This document shows, piece after piece, positions 1-11,745 of a stretch of 64,000 nucleotides of DNA. A program made the position numbers and the translations under genes. Below the pieces are notes generated by a model. It had not been told where the DNA came from and did no database searches. It was given only the letters and a program-made list of their open reading frames with translations. Numbering within the stretch: position 1 is the stretch's first letter; each line of letters starts with the position of its first letter. Origin of the DNA: Ananas comosus (taxonomy: Eukaryota; Streptophyta; Magnoliopsida; Poales; Bromeliaceae); assembly GCF_001540865.1 (NCBI RefSeq), contig NC_033625.1, positions 7,521,798-7,585,797 of the forward strand, in the 5' to 3' direction.

Positions 1-256
1 TTGTTTGGTTGATAGAAAAAAAAAAGTTATGAAGATAAATTAATATATTTTTTCTTATTTTATATATTATATATTATTAATAAATAATAATTATCATACT
101 ATATTTATTATTATTCTAGTTTATATTTAAAAAATATATATTTAAAACATATTATACAAAAAATATGTAATATCATATATAATAATATATATTTAATGTT
201 ATAAAATAAATTACTATATATTTATAAATAATATTTATATATAAAATATTACACAA
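1..256. other. AT-rich intergenic DNA
   Basis: Almost pure A/T with many short TA-rich tracts. No gene, clear repeat border or regulatory site is visible. Confidence 0.6.
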
Positions 257-265
257 TAATATATT

Positions 266-3221
266 GGCCAATTTGCATAAAAAATCCACTTATTTTGGAC
301 TTTTGCAAAACCGGGCCATCTTTTTCGTTTTTGCAGATTCGGTACGCTTTTTCAGCAAACTGACCAAAACACCCTTATACCTTTTTCTCTTTCCTCTTTC
401 TCTCTTCTCTTCGTTTCTCTCGTTCTTTTTTCTTTCTCTTCCTAGAGAGCGGCGGAGACGGAGCGGAGGCGCCCTTATCTCTCTCCTCTTTTTTCTCTCG
501 TTCTTTTTTTTTTCTTTCTCTTCCTAGAGAGCAGCAGAGACAGAGCGGAGGCGGCCTGCTTCGATTTTGTCCGGCGCATCCTTACTCTCACCCGCACACC
601 CCCATCTTCCTTGCCTCCGATCCCACCGAGGCCGCGCTGCGACTTTTTTTTTTATTTTACCTCTCTGACTCTCCTACACTGTCTTCGACGACGACGCCTC
701 TCTTGCCCTTCTCCGCCCTTCTCGTCCTCTCCCTCTCCCTCCTCCTCTGCCGCCTCCGACGATGATGCATCTTCGCCGGCGCCGACGCCGACACCGTGGA
801 GGTCACTGCGGCGCTGCAGCCTCGGAGCCGGGGTCCTTAGCGGCGTCGTCGCCGGCGCTATGACCGTTGGTAAAGAGAGGTGACAAAAAAAAATAATAAA
901 AGAAGCAAGAAAAAAAAAATAAAGATAAAAATTTATAGAAAAAAAAAAGAATAAAGATAAAATTCCATCGTTAACTGCAAAAAAAATTATAAGTTGCATT
1001 ACTTAAAATGTAAAGTGCAGCTTTAAAATGAAAATTACACTCTTTAAACGAAAATTACACTCTTTGGGAGATATTTACACTATTTTTTCTCTTATTGTAC
1101 TCTTTCAGATGTAAACTGCATCCATTAAGATGAAAGTTACACTCTTTAAACGAAAGTTGCACTGTTTCTCCTCTTGTTGCACCATTTCTCCTCTTGTTAC
1201 ACTATTTTTTATCTTAAACTGCACCCCTTTAAGAGATATTTATACTGTTTCTCCTCTTGTTGCACTGTTTCTCCTCTTGTTGCACTGTTTCTGTGTAAAC
1301 AAGAGGAGAAATAGTGCAACAAGAGGAGAAACTGCACTGTTTTAAGAGATATATCTACTGTTTCTTCTCTTGTTGCACTGTTTCTCCTCTTGTTGCACCA
1401 TTTCTGTGTAAACAATAGGAGAAATAGTGCAACAAGAGGAGAAACAATGCAATAAGAGGAGAAACTGCACCCTTTTAAGAGATATTTATACTGTTTCTCC
1501 TCTTGTTGCACTATTTCTGTGTAAATAAGAGGAGAAATAGTGCAACAAGAGGAGAAACAGTGCAAGAAGAGAAGAAACTGCACTGTTTTAAGAGATATAT
1601 ATACTGTTTCTCCTCTTGTTGCACCATTTCTGTGTAAACAAGAGGAGAAATAGTGCAACAAGAGGAGAAACTGCACTGTTTTAAGAGATATATCTACTGT
1701 TTCTTCTCTTGTTGCACTGTTTCTCCTCTTATTGCACCATTTCTCCTCTTAGTGCAGTTTAAGATAAAAAATAGTGTAACAAAAGGAGAAATAGTGCAAC
1801 AAGAGGAGAAACTGCACTGTTTTAAGAGATATATCTACTGTTTCTTCTCTTGTTGCACTGTTTCTTCTCTTATTGCACCATTTCTACTCCTGTTACACTA
1901 TTTTTTATCTTAAACTGCACCCATTTAAGAGATATTTATACTGTTTCTCCTCTTGTTGCACTGTTTCTCCTCTTGTTGCACCATTTCTCCTCTTGTTACA
2001 CTATTTTTTATCTTAAACTGCATCCCTTTAAGAGATATTTATACTATTTCTTCTCTTATTGCACCATTTCTACTCCTGTTACACTATTTTTTATCTTAAA
2101 CTGCACCCATATAAGAGATATTTATACTGTTTCTCCTCTTGTTGCACTGTTTTTTCTCTTGTTGCACAAGAGGAGAAATAATGCAACAAGAGAAAAAACA
2201 GTGCAACAAGAGGAGAAATAGTATAAATATCTCTTAAATGGGTACAGTTTAAGATAAAAAATAGTATAACAGAAGAAAAAATGGTGTAACAAGAGGAGAA
2301 ACAGTGCAACAAGAGAAGAAACAATATAAATATCTCTTAAAGGGGTGCAGTTTAAGATAAAAAATAGTGTAACAAAAGAAAAAATGGTGCAACAAGAGGA
2401 GAAACAGTGCAACTTTCGTTTAAAGAGTGTAACTTTCATCTTAATGGATGCAGTTTACATCTGAAAGAGTGCAATAAGAAGAGAAACAGTGTAAATATCT
2501 CTCAAAGAGTGTAATTTTCGTTTAAAAAGTGTAATTTTCATCTTAAAGCTGCAGTTTACATCTTAAATAGTGCAACTTATAATTTTTTTTGCAATTAACG
2601 ATGCAATTTCATCTTCATCCTTCTTTTTATATAATTTTTTATCTTTATTTTTTTATTTTTTCTATAATTTTTTTTGTCACCCTCTCTGCCAAAGCCACAG
2701 CGCCGGCGACGACACCTCTAAGGAACCCCCGCTCCGAGGCTGCAGCGCCGCAGTGACCTTCACGGTGTCGGCGTCGGCGCCGGCGAAAATGCATCGTCGT
2801 CGGAGGCGACAGAGAAGGAGGGAGAGGGAGAGGCGAGAAGGGCGGGGAAGAGCGAGAGAGGCGTCGTCGTCGGAGAAGGTGGAGGAGAGTTGGGGAAGAA
2901 AAGAAAAGAAAAAAATAAAAAAAAAAGTCACGGCGCGGCCTTGGCGGGGTCGGAGGCGAGGAATGTGGGGGGTGCGTGGGCGAGGGCGAGGGCGAGGGCG
3001 AGAGCATGAGGGTGAGAGGCGAGGCGGTCCGCCTCCGCCTCCGCCTCTACCTTCGTTATTTTTTTTTGGCGAGAAAAAATAAAGAACGAGAGAAACGAAG
3101 ATGAGAGAGAAAGAGGAAAGAGAAAAAGTAATAAAGGTATTTTAGTCAGTTTGCTGAAAAAACGGATCGAATCTACAAAAACGAAAAAGGTGGTCCAGTG
3201 GATTTTTTATGCAAATTGGCC
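266..3221. mobile_element. Large foldback, Mutator-like non-autonomous element
   Basis: The two ends are inverted copies: position 266 begins GGCCAATTTGCATAAAAAAT and the reverse complement ending at 3221 begins the same way. The inverted match runs, with gaps, for about 1 kb on each side (266 to ~1290 against ~2190 to 3221). It includes a polypyrimidine stretch and a GC-rich block (540-870 against 2690-3060). A perfect 9-bp direct repeat, TAATATATT, flanks it at 257-265 and 3222-3230. Long terminal inverted repeats with a 9-bp TSD are typical of Mutator-like elements. The open frames inside are low-complexity (Ser/Pro/Arg or Phe/Leu rich) and none resembles a transposase, so it would need a partner element to move. 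The GC-rich blocks could be captured host sequence, as in Pack-MULEs, but I recognise no protein in them. Confidence 0.85.
1020..2570. repeat. Minisatellite core in both orientations inside the foldback element
   Basis: The centre of the 266-3221 element consists of short related units: versions of TTGCACTGTTTCTCCTCTTG and its reverse complement, spaced by motifs such as AAGAGATATTTATACTG, TTTTTTATCTTAAACTGCA and TTTCTGTGTAAA. Units alternate in orientation, so many nested hairpins are possible. Frames that run through the array, such as Phe/Leu/Ser-rich ones around 1130-2440, are products of the repeat and are not proteins. Confidence 0.85.
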
Positions 3222-3230
3222 TAATATATT

Positions 3231-3617
3231 TAAATTAATATGTATATAATTATATATAATAATATATATTATATATTATATATATATTAATGAAGAGGTC
3301 CGTGACTCTCTCGTGTCTTCAGGGTGTCCACGAGATGAAGATGATTCGTGAGACCGCGTGCGCATAACGCCCTATGAGCCCGCGCTTTTTTTGAGCAGCT
3401 TTTCGTTTTCGCGGGACGCCGGACGGAATCAGTAAAATTGATTTTTTTCCATTAGAATCTGTAAAACAAATTTTGGCAAAAAATTTTACATGCCAACCAA
3501 AACTGAGGAAAAAATTTTGGTGGAAAAATAAACAATTTTCGGAGCATGTTTTACAGGCGCAACAAATACCTCCTTAGTATTCAGTTCGTTATTTTTGGCG
3601 AAATAATCATCCTTGAA

Positions 3618-3656
<39 letters not shown>

Positions 3657-3979
3657 TTATATATATATTTATATAGTAGATTAGGCTGGAATACTATTAA
3701 TAGTAAAACACTCTTTTTGTATCAAGTTTTTCACCCTTTGATAAAAAATTGTAGGTCAGGATATATTGTTCAGTTAGAGTGGTCCCCTAGGTTTGAAGAT
3801 GTGTCGGCCACGTGGGTTTTATTAGTTATTTAATCAATGGTCTTAGAAAATAATGAAAGAGTGATCCAGCAAGCGCTTAAAAACTGGTAGCAACAATGAG
3901 ATTTTGCTACTAATAGTCGTCCATATATATAATATATATTATATATAATATATATCATATATATTATAATATATATATA
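3231..3979. other. Intergenic DNA with (AT)n
   Basis: Contains a run of alternating TA at about 3619-3655 and other TA-rich stretches. No gene is visible. A short GC-rich patch at 3300-3430 has no recognisable coding content. Confidence 0.5.
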
Positions 3980-4515
3980 GAGTCGAGCGCTATGCTATCG
4001 CGACGGCACAGAGCTCCGTGATTCCAACTCTTTTGAGTTTGCGACATTTCGATCGTCGATCCCGGCTCGCGTTAAACTTGATCTAGAGTATTTGAATACT
4101 AGTAAATAAGGTTTTATGATTTTACGCATATCATGTGCTAGGTGACGAAGGGCTCAAAGATCAACAGGCTGAAATAAAATCTTACAAAATGTATAATAGG
4201 ACATTAAAATTTAAATCAAGATATTGATCTTGTTTTATATAGTATAAAAGAATTTTCTATCAATTTCACAGTTGATTTTGGATATTTTCTACCCGTTAAA
4301 CTTGCAAACAGCTACTTCGACTCATTGAATTTTGTTGATTTGAGCCATTTCGATCACTAGCACAGTGATATCGAAAAGAATAAATTTATTTTCTAAGGTA
4401 CTTAAATCACTTAGATCTAAATTTAACGCGAGCCCAATCAATGATTCGAAGTCGCACATCGAAAACGCGCTGGAAAGCACGGGAAGGCTCCGTGCTTCGA
4501 TGCAGAGTAGCCTCA
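3980..4515. mobile_element. MITE-like element, family B
   Basis: The internal sequence, with a 'tagacttgatctag'-like motif, 'atcatttacctag'-like text and a GATCGTCGAT/CGACGATC box, recurs at 11006-11402 and 56742-57270. Here it starts near GAGTCGAGCGCTATGCTATC and ends near GCAGAGTAGCCTCACTATAT, between TA-rich tracts. The termini have decayed and I see no clean TSD. Superfamily not determined. Confidence 0.5.
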
Positions 4516-4583
4516 CTATATCTATATATATATATTTATATTCATTATATATATATATAATATATAATCCTTATATATATATA

Positions 4584-4813
4584 GAGTCCAGCTATGGTGC
4601 TTCGTAAAGTACCAAGCATTTAGAGTGCTTGTAAGTTTTTTACCGGTTAGTATCTACTCTGAATCATTTTCAAGCCATCGTCGAATTATATTATTCACCA
4701 ATCCCACCACTTAACCCTAGAGGGGCCCAATCATCCTAACTGCAATCTCTTAATCCGATGGCTAAAAATCTACAAGCACAATATACTTGATACTTTTAAA
4801 AGCATTAGGAGTC
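4584..4813. mobile_element. MITE, family A
   Basis: About 230 bp, starting GAGTCCAGCTATGGTGCTT and ending with the inverted form ACTTTTAAAAGCATTAGGAGTC. It shares the family core (ACCGTTAG, 'cattttcatcc', 'ccacccactcaaccctag', 'atccaagggctaaaaa') with copies at 18795, 19247, 26527, 53626 (tandem), 56490, 58016 and 63130. Non-coding. The superfamily is unclear because the TSDs fall in TA-rich DNA. Confidence 0.65.
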
Positions 4814-4823
4814 ATTTCTCACC

Positions 4824-4825
<2 letters not shown>

Positions 4826-4877
<52 letters not shown>

Positions 4878-4878
4878 T
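4826..4878. repeat. (TC)n(TA)n microsatellite
   Basis: An uninterrupted TC run passes straight into a TA run. Confidence 0.9.
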
Positions 4879-4888
4879 TATGTATTGT

Positions 4889-5543
4889 TTAAATTATAGA
4901 AAATTCTTTATCAATATTTGATTTTTTATTTTTTTTTTCTTCTGTTTTTCAAAAATTTATATTTTGCCCCTTAAAAGTTAAAAATATTCACTTCGGCCTC
5001 GCCTTTAGTGTTCCGTTAGAATTTTATTTATATATATATACTATTATTATATATAATTTTTATATCCAAAATATTCTTGAAATTTTCATCTCCCTTCTCA
5101 TTTCTCATCGACATCGTCGGCCGCATCGTCTCGCCCTCGCACACTCCTCTGTCCGTGCCCATACATACGCCCTCACCTATCTTCGCCGCCTTATCCCTGC
5201 CCTCGCCCACCTCTATCCCCTTTCCCACCCCGATCTCCTCCGTATAGTCATTGAAATGGAGAGGCGGCTAAGGTGCTAGAGGAGCAGGGGAGCAGATAGA
5301 GAAAATGATGTTGGAGCTAGGGTCGAGAAAGGCATGAAGGACGAAGGAGGAGAGACTGACGATGAGCAGGATTAGAGAGGAAGATGAAGCGAATGAGGGG
5401 TAATTTGATTATTTTCTCATCAGAGATAACACTGTACCTTATATGAATTTTTTTTTATTTTTAAGTGGGTAAAGTATAGGTTTTTCAATGACATGGGAGA
5501 AAGTAGAAAAGCAGGTATTAATGGGAGGTTTTCTGTAATTTAG
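4889..5543. mobile_element. Probable Mutator-like non-autonomous element
   Basis: Inverted ends: TTAAATTATAGAAAA on the left and, read on the other strand from 5543, CTAAATTACAGAAAACCTCC. Weaker inverted matching continues ('ttttctact', 'ttgaaaaac', 'tattttgccc'). The interior has a CT-rich and GC-richer block at 5080-5240. No transposase and no clear TSD were seen. Confidence 0.4.
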
Positions 5544-5887
5544 CCTTACATATTTTATATATTTTATATTTATATATTTAAATAAATAATTATATATAAA
5601 ATATAAATTTTTATTATTTGATTTTTAGCTAAACAGAAATATAAAGCCCAACTTAATTCTAAAAAAAATCATTTACATATAAAGTTCCAACCATTAGATC
5701 AAAGTCTAATGGGTAAGATCTAATAAATTTATTTTTTTTATATATTATTTCTAATTTTTTTAACTTGCTGTTTGTGAATCAGCTCGTGTTCGACTTGTTT
5801 ATTCTCGTTTAATGTCATGCCTTGGAGTCCCTTTACAGCTTATGGATTAGCAGAAGTGTCCAATTTTTTTTTTGAAAAGCCTTGACC
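5544..5887. other. AT-rich intergenic DNA
   Basis: No coding or repeat structure recognised. Confidence 0.4.
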
Positions 5888-6454
5888 AATGGATGACAGA
5901 CCCGCCATAAATATAAAGTATGAACTGTCCCCGCGAACAGAATTTTCTCTGTATTTGTACGGCGTCGCACATAGTACAAGTTACAACCACATCTATTTAT
6001 AGTACATATTTACAAATACATTCACCATGACACAGCATAGTAATCATAAACCATCCATACTTATCGGTTGAAAATGATTCCCACTTGTAAACTTATTTTG
6101 AAATACTAGAATCACGAAAATTGTAAACCTTTTTTTTAAAAAATCGTTTCCCATACGAAAACCCTTTATTTTCTTTGAAAACGAGCTATCATGAGAGGTA
6201 GAAAATCATTTTCATAAATCCCCACAATATTCATAAAACAGCTTTATTTAATATTCTAAAACATGCCATAAGTAAGGCAAAACCAAAATAAAACCAAATA
6301 AAGTTAAACTGAACCATATAAACTCTAAATTATTTATTAATGGAAAAAGGGGTGGAATCTAGAATTGAATGCCATCAGGTCGAAACCTTTAACACTTGCT
6401 AGATACGCGCCTCACGTCTCGTCCCGACTCGGTCCGCCAAGGCCACATGAAATT

Positions 6455-6479
6455 GGGGGGAGGGGGGAGGGAGGGGGGG
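6455..6479 (+). other. G-rich tract with G-quadruplex potential
   Basis: Four consecutive G runs (6, 6, 3 and 7 bases) separated by single A bases lie inside the decayed LTR. Confidence 0.6.
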
Positions 6480-7162
6480 TGAGAAACCAAACAAGGGTCT
6501 TTCAGTGGGTACTGCAAGCCGACGAGGGCGAGTATACTCACCGGTAACAAAAAAATGTAACAATGAAAGGTAATACAGTAGCAATGTCAATAGGAAACAA
6601 GATATATAGATATGCAACTACTGCTACTGTAAATAATATGCGTCAATCGGACGATCAATCCAAAATACCCAATCCAAAATCCGCCGTGCCGGTCTAAGGA
6701 TCTCAGGTAAGTGCCACGCCACTTTAAATAGCATATAAGCCTAGTATAAGCTCCTAAACTTACGGGTCGGAAGTTCAACAACTTTTTCGAAAAAGAACAC
6801 CGTTACGGTGGCCAAACCGCTGGTGTACGTGAAATGCGTGCAAGTAGTGACGATCGATACAAATATGATCAATAGCCGTCGGCAAGTAGCCAACAATCGA
6901 CCCCTAAGGATGTAGCGACCGAATAGGTCATAAACCAGAATCTCAAAACCGACCGACTACGTCACAACTGATGTCACATCATGCATAGATATACTCAACA
7001 ACCGCTCTACTCCTAGATCATGATAATCGAATACAAAAACAACTGAGTAGAGCATCATGTAATGAAGTCATATGGTGTTAGGCTCAACAATCATAGATAA
7101 TACGAGGAACATAAAGAAAGAGGGTGGAGGGAACGTCACCGAGCATGCACCACTAGACTGAC

Positions 7163-7696
7163 TGAAACGACCCAGCCCACTAGTAACAATAACACGTTGG
7201 GCCTAACCATCGGCCCAAAATGCTTAAGCCCAGTTATTACTATTAATGTCTAAGTCTCTTAGATACCCAATCACATCCCCATTCATATCCGATGTGGGAT
7301 TATTGGGGTGTGACAGACTTCCCCAGTTAAGACCCTTACGTTCTCGTCAGTCCAATCACACACATAGCCCAAGATTACCATGCGATGTGAGATGCGTCTT
7401 GCTAGTCTTGTCATCCAGATTCTGCCATAGCCGGTTACCTTGTCATACAGACTCCGGCATAGCCGATTACCTTGTCTTTCAGACCTTGGCTCAGCCGAGA
7501 CTCGCCACATATTTCCGGCTAGTGAACTGGCTCTGATACCAAATGAAACGACCAAGCCCACTAGCAGCAATAACACGTTGGGCCCAACCACTGGCCCAAA
7601 ATGCTTAAGTCCAGTTATTATTACTAGTGTCTAAGTCTCTTATATACCCAATCGCATCCCCATTCATATCCGATGTGGGATTATTGAGGTGTGACA
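7163..7696 (-). mobile_element. Complete TRIM retrotransposon (534 bp)
   Basis: Two direct repeats of 153 bp (7163-7315 and 7544-7696) flank a 228-bp interior. Read on the minus strand, each LTR begins TGTCACACC, carries CCCACATCGGAT and a TATATAAG box, and ends GTCGTTTCA. Directly after the 5' LTR comes TTTGGTATCAGAGCC (plus strand 7529-7543), the classic primer-binding site for initiator Met-tRNA. A purine-rich TGGGGAAG precedes the 3' LTR. The flanking 5 bp are CTGAC and CCGAC, a TSD with one mismatch. There is no coding capacity, as expected of TRIMs, which rely on enzymes from other elements. LTRs of this type recur at 32384, 32744, 42037-42363 and 43767. Confidence 0.93.
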
Positions 7697-9714
7697 CCGA
7701 CTTCGGATCGAAATACCCACCGATATCTTTGTCGTACGTGCTTGTCTCCAAACTGCGCAATATCATCGCCCGAACCTACAAAAGGTTCGCAGGGTCAGAG
7801 TCCAACCCACTGACTCAAACACAATGCACACAATTTTCAAAATTTTCCACGGAATCAGTTTTCCAAAAAAAACCGATTTTCGTAACTCATCGAAATCCCG
7901 AAAAATTGCACCGGGACGCCACCGGGACTTACGAAGTGTCCCAAAACTCACTGACTCATGTCACGAGTCATCCACTACCTCAAAACATATCATTTTGTAT
8001 GTCCTGACAGCAAACACCAAGGTCGCACGTTGAAACGATTATTGTCGGATAATCACTTCGATCCGAGTTTTTGGAAGTGTCAATTTCGACACCGGAACCC
8101 TTTGCTACTTACCCATCGTCTTCGGACATTCGAGAAGATGTAGGTGACCAGCCAACAAGGTTCAGTGGCAGTAATCAGAGTGTTTCAACAGCGTCGGACG
8201 ATATCCGACCCAAAACCGAGTTTTGTCGGTGAATTTCACCGAAAAACGCACCAAAACCGACATTCGATCTCTACGAAGGGCTTCTGACCTTGGACAATCA
8301 GTCCAGAGGTCATCTACCACATATACACACTATCCACAGTAGCCATGAAGCAACAATTTGCATAAAAGTCCTTACTATTACATACAATCACATTTATACA
8401 TGCAATTAGAGGGGTTTAATGGCTCGTTACCACTAACCGAGGGTCTTCGAGATCAGCCAAGATACGGGCTGATAGGTCTCGATGAGGCGAAGGTCATGCT
8501 TGCTGTCCAGAGCATCGCGGGTCGTTGGGGGATGTGTGGGAGTGAGCCAAACTTCAACAAACAATGCACACAGGAGCGACTAGGCCGAACACGCTGATCC
8601 GAGCCTTACCGACAGTAAATAAGGTGAGCACTATGATCAGCACGGACTAGGGGTTATCGTGCTCACCTCCGGAGGCGTCGGAACAGCCTCGGGTTGGCGG
8701 AACAGTGAAAACGACCCAAAACAGCCCTAATTAGGCTTGTTGTGAGCAGAGAGGGCCAAGCTCGGCCGACGGCGGCTCGGTGGCAGGCACGCCGGTGGCA
8801 GGGGGGCGGCTGATAGGGAGAGGTTGGCGCGCGCACTAGCCAGCGACGGGATGTGGCAGCGACACAGGAACAAGCTGAGCCAACACAGCTTCACCTCAGG
8901 CTCAGCTTGCTTCTTCGGCCACGGCGATGGCCAGAGTAGCCGGGAGAGGGGCGAGACCTTCCTTTGGAGCCGAGAGGATGAGAGAGAAACGACGGCTGGC
9001 GGTGGGGAAGATGGCGCAGTCCCGTGTAGCTGCACAAGCAGCTGCGGCGACGGCGATTGGGGGCGGCTGCGGCCGGTAGGAGGAGGTTGCCGGAGGTCCG
9101 GGATGTCATCGGAGGAGAGCCCGAGGCAGAGGGAGCACCCTGCACAAGCCTCAGCCGAGATAGAGAGCTACAAAGTGGTGGTGGAGATAGAGAAGAATGT
9201 GGAGGTGGTGCTGGCCGCGTTTGGCCGGTCGGAGCACCATCGCCGACGGCCGGGAGGCACGCGGCCTACGCAGAGGAGGGAGGGAATGTGGCTAGCTCAA
9301 GTTTGGAGGTGCCTGGAGCTAGGGTTAGGGTTTTCGTGGAGGAGAACCCTAATTCCTACATATATAAGGATGCACTTTTGTGTATAAGTCCTCCAAACCC
9401 TAATATTTCTTGGAGGAGGTCCCTCACAGCGTGTGTAAAATGCACGTACGCACCTTTGTATGCGATTTCACGCGATTCGATACATACAATATAGGGACTT
9501 TTGCAAAAACTTCGTTTCACCAATTTCGACCCCTTCTCGGTAATCGCATGATATCAAGAGATCTGTCCGTCGGATTTGCGAACGGACTGCGCCAGCGCTT
9601 CCATCACTGCCAAGCCATCAAGATAAGGATTTTGTTTCGCCTGAATTGGTTGCAGATTCGCGACAATTGAATCCGTCCTATCACCGATTCACACATACCC
9701 CCCCCTCCCGCCCC

Positions 9715-9746
9715 TCCCCTCCCCACACACCCACAAAACACAACAC

Positions 9747-9776
<30 letters not shown>
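9715..9776. repeat. C-rich, (CA)n and (TA)n simple repeats
   Basis: A C-rich stretch grades into CA dinucleotides and then TA dinucleotides. Confidence 0.85.
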
Positions 9777-9777
<1 letters not shown>

Positions 9778-11005
9778 ATTCAAATTTAAATAAATATTCG
9801 AATTCAAATTTGAATTTTTCTTGATTAAAAGTCTCGGATATTACATTTAATAAATGAGCCAAATACGATTTAAAATTTTCTCCATACTTTAACAAGCCAG
9901 CTCGTATTTGGCTCGTTGACGGTCCTAAATGATACCATATTTTCGTTTTCCTCTACTGATGCATCACGCTTTAAGATTAGTGGAGGCTTAGATTTTTTTT
10001 GTTTCTTAAGATTAGTGGATTCTTAAACCTGATAAAAATAATTTATAACAAAAAAAATTTCACGGAAAAGAAATTTTATGGTTTCTTATGTTCGTTTCAA
10101 CAAAAAAATGAAAATAATTTTCCAAACATGCTTATTTTGTTTGTAGGAAAAAATAATAAAATGATTTATGATATTTTGATTGTAATAGGTTCTATGATTA
10201 ATGATTGAAAGTTTGATATTATAGCAATAATATAGTAACAATAAATAAATTGAGTTTTATATTATCATAATATTGTGAGTATATATATTGAAATTAGTAA
10301 ATAATGTTTATAATAATCTTACTACAATCTTAATTATATTTTATTATGTTGATTAGATTTCAAACATGATTAAATTTATAAATAGAATTTTGTGATAATT
10401 TTACGAAAAATGAGTGTTCATCTTATCGTAGTCTTCATATACTAAGCAGATTACTAATTAAATTATAAATAAAAAATTATTTAAGAAATCTACGTAATTA
10501 GATGCATAGTTAATTGGATGATAATTAGATTTTATTGCTATTGTAACTTTAATGTAATAACTAAAATGTATAAGTAAATATTAGTAGATGTGTGCCAATA
10601 ATTAATCAGAAGTAGATTTCATAATCAACAAATTTTATAACTAATTCATTACCTTATATTAATGTTAAGATAAATGATAATTAAATTAATGACCAATGCA
10701 TTTTACTTGAGGGTTGAGGTGTTCGGCTTCGTTCTCCAATTGGAAGTTTGTTATAGAATGTTAACCGTATTTTGTTCAATCGAAAGCTAAAGGTAGAATT
10801 AAGGAAAATATTAATTTGGTCATATTTATTTTATTCAAGTTCCAAATTCTTGCCCCGTAGTTTTTCTTTTTGTTTTTTTGTAATACAAGTTTTCTATTTC
10901 CTTTCTATTTCTCTATTTAATTCATTTATAGGTTACTTATTTTCAGAAATTTTAATGTTATTTTACTAACATACTCATTTTGACAAGTTTTAATATACTC
11001 CTACT
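9777..11005. other. AT-rich intergenic DNA
   Basis: The only structure seen is a fragment of the 'GAGC..CTCGTATTTGGCTCGTT' repeat type at about 9855-9925. No gene. Confidence 0.5.
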
Positions 11006-11402
11006 GAGCAGGACTGTTGTGCTCTCAGGAGCACGGAGGCCTCTGTGCTTTCAGGAGCACGGAGGCCTCCGTGCTCCTGAGCTGTTTTCGACGATGAAAT
11101 TTTCGAATCGACGATCGGTTCTATTAGACTTGATCTAGCGTATTTAAAGTTTCTAGAAAATATTTTTTGCTATTTTTCGATATCATTTACCTAGCAATCA
11201 AAAGGATTCAAAATCAATAATTTTTAAAGGTTGATGTCTGCCGTTTTCCAATTTAACGGTGTATAAGTATTCAAATCAAATGAATTTTGATACAAAATTC
11301 TTTATCCTATCCACAACAAGATCACTATTTCTGATCGAAAATTTTAGTGCTATATCACCACTTTTTATAGAATTTGCTCCTGAGAGCACAACAGTCCTGC
11401 TC
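11006..11402. mobile_element. MITE with perfect 28-bp terminal inverted repeats
   Basis: The first 28 bases (starting GAGCAGGACTGTTGTGCTCT) are the exact reverse complement of the last 28 (ending AGAGCACAACAGTCCTGCTC). TACT lies on both sides (11002-11005 and 11403-11406), a possible 4-bp TSD. Inside the left end a GGAGCACGGAGGCCTC module is repeated and inverted. The core resembles family B (3980-4515, 56742-57270). 397 bp, non-coding. Confidence 0.85.
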
Positions 11403-11693
11403 TACTTCTACCTATTTTCATAAATTGTGATAATTTTTTAATTATTTAACTAGTATATAATCTAACCATAACCAAAACATGATAAGAATATTAACAAAAT
11501 TGCAAGTTGGAAGAAAAGCTAAAAGAAGAGAAATTATATATATGAACTTGAACTAATCAATTCAATCTTTATTGAAGTTGAAATAACTTTCAATTGCATA
11601 TGAATTAAAGTAAGAATGTGATGAGGAAAAATGATGAATTGAAAAATAGTTGCATTCAGATCAGAACTAAACTTGTTCAATTCAATGGAATTT

Positions 11694-11745
11694 GTTTTTT
11701 TTTTTGAGAAAAAGGTAGCACGCTATCTGCTTCATTCATTTAGGG
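11694..11745 (-). mobile_element. SINE 3'-end fragment
   Basis: On the minus strand it reads 'gaagcagatagcgtgctacc' and ends in a poly-A tail (T run at 11695-11705). It matches the 3' ends of the SINEs near 48193 and 57585. The 5' tRNA-like part is not recognisable. Confidence 0.5.

Larger units (their letters stand above)
5888..9696 (-). mobile_element. Decayed gypsy-type LTR (Del/Tekay-like), interrupted by a TRIM
   Basis: On the minus strand this reads like a long plant gypsy LTR. Near 9370 it has a TATA-like TTATATATGTAGG, followed by a GC-rich leader with AAACCCTA-type text. At its 3' side, near 5890, it has a GGCGGGTCTGT motif that also lies close to the end of the clean solo LTR at 48345-50770. 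The putative start, TGTGTGAATCGG, is at 9696. The terminal CGTGACA-type end is missing, so the 3' side is truncated. A TRIM at 7163-7696 splits it. ORFs of 60-187 codons here (for example 8824-9387) have no protein-like features. No TSD is visible; the call rests on layout and local similarity. Confidence 0.5.

Noticed and set aside
264..999. Open frames of 87-115 codons in the foldback element
   Set aside because: Low-complexity Phe/Leu/Ser/Arg runs that mirror base composition; their counterparts appear in the other arm.
1130..2440. Regularly repeated units resembling a CRISPR array
   Set aside because: Units occur in both orientations, have no unique spacers and sit inside a plant transposon.
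8824..9494. Open frames of 145-187 aa in GC-rich DNA
   Set aside because: No domain, and the region reads as the leader part of a decayed LTR on the opposite strand.
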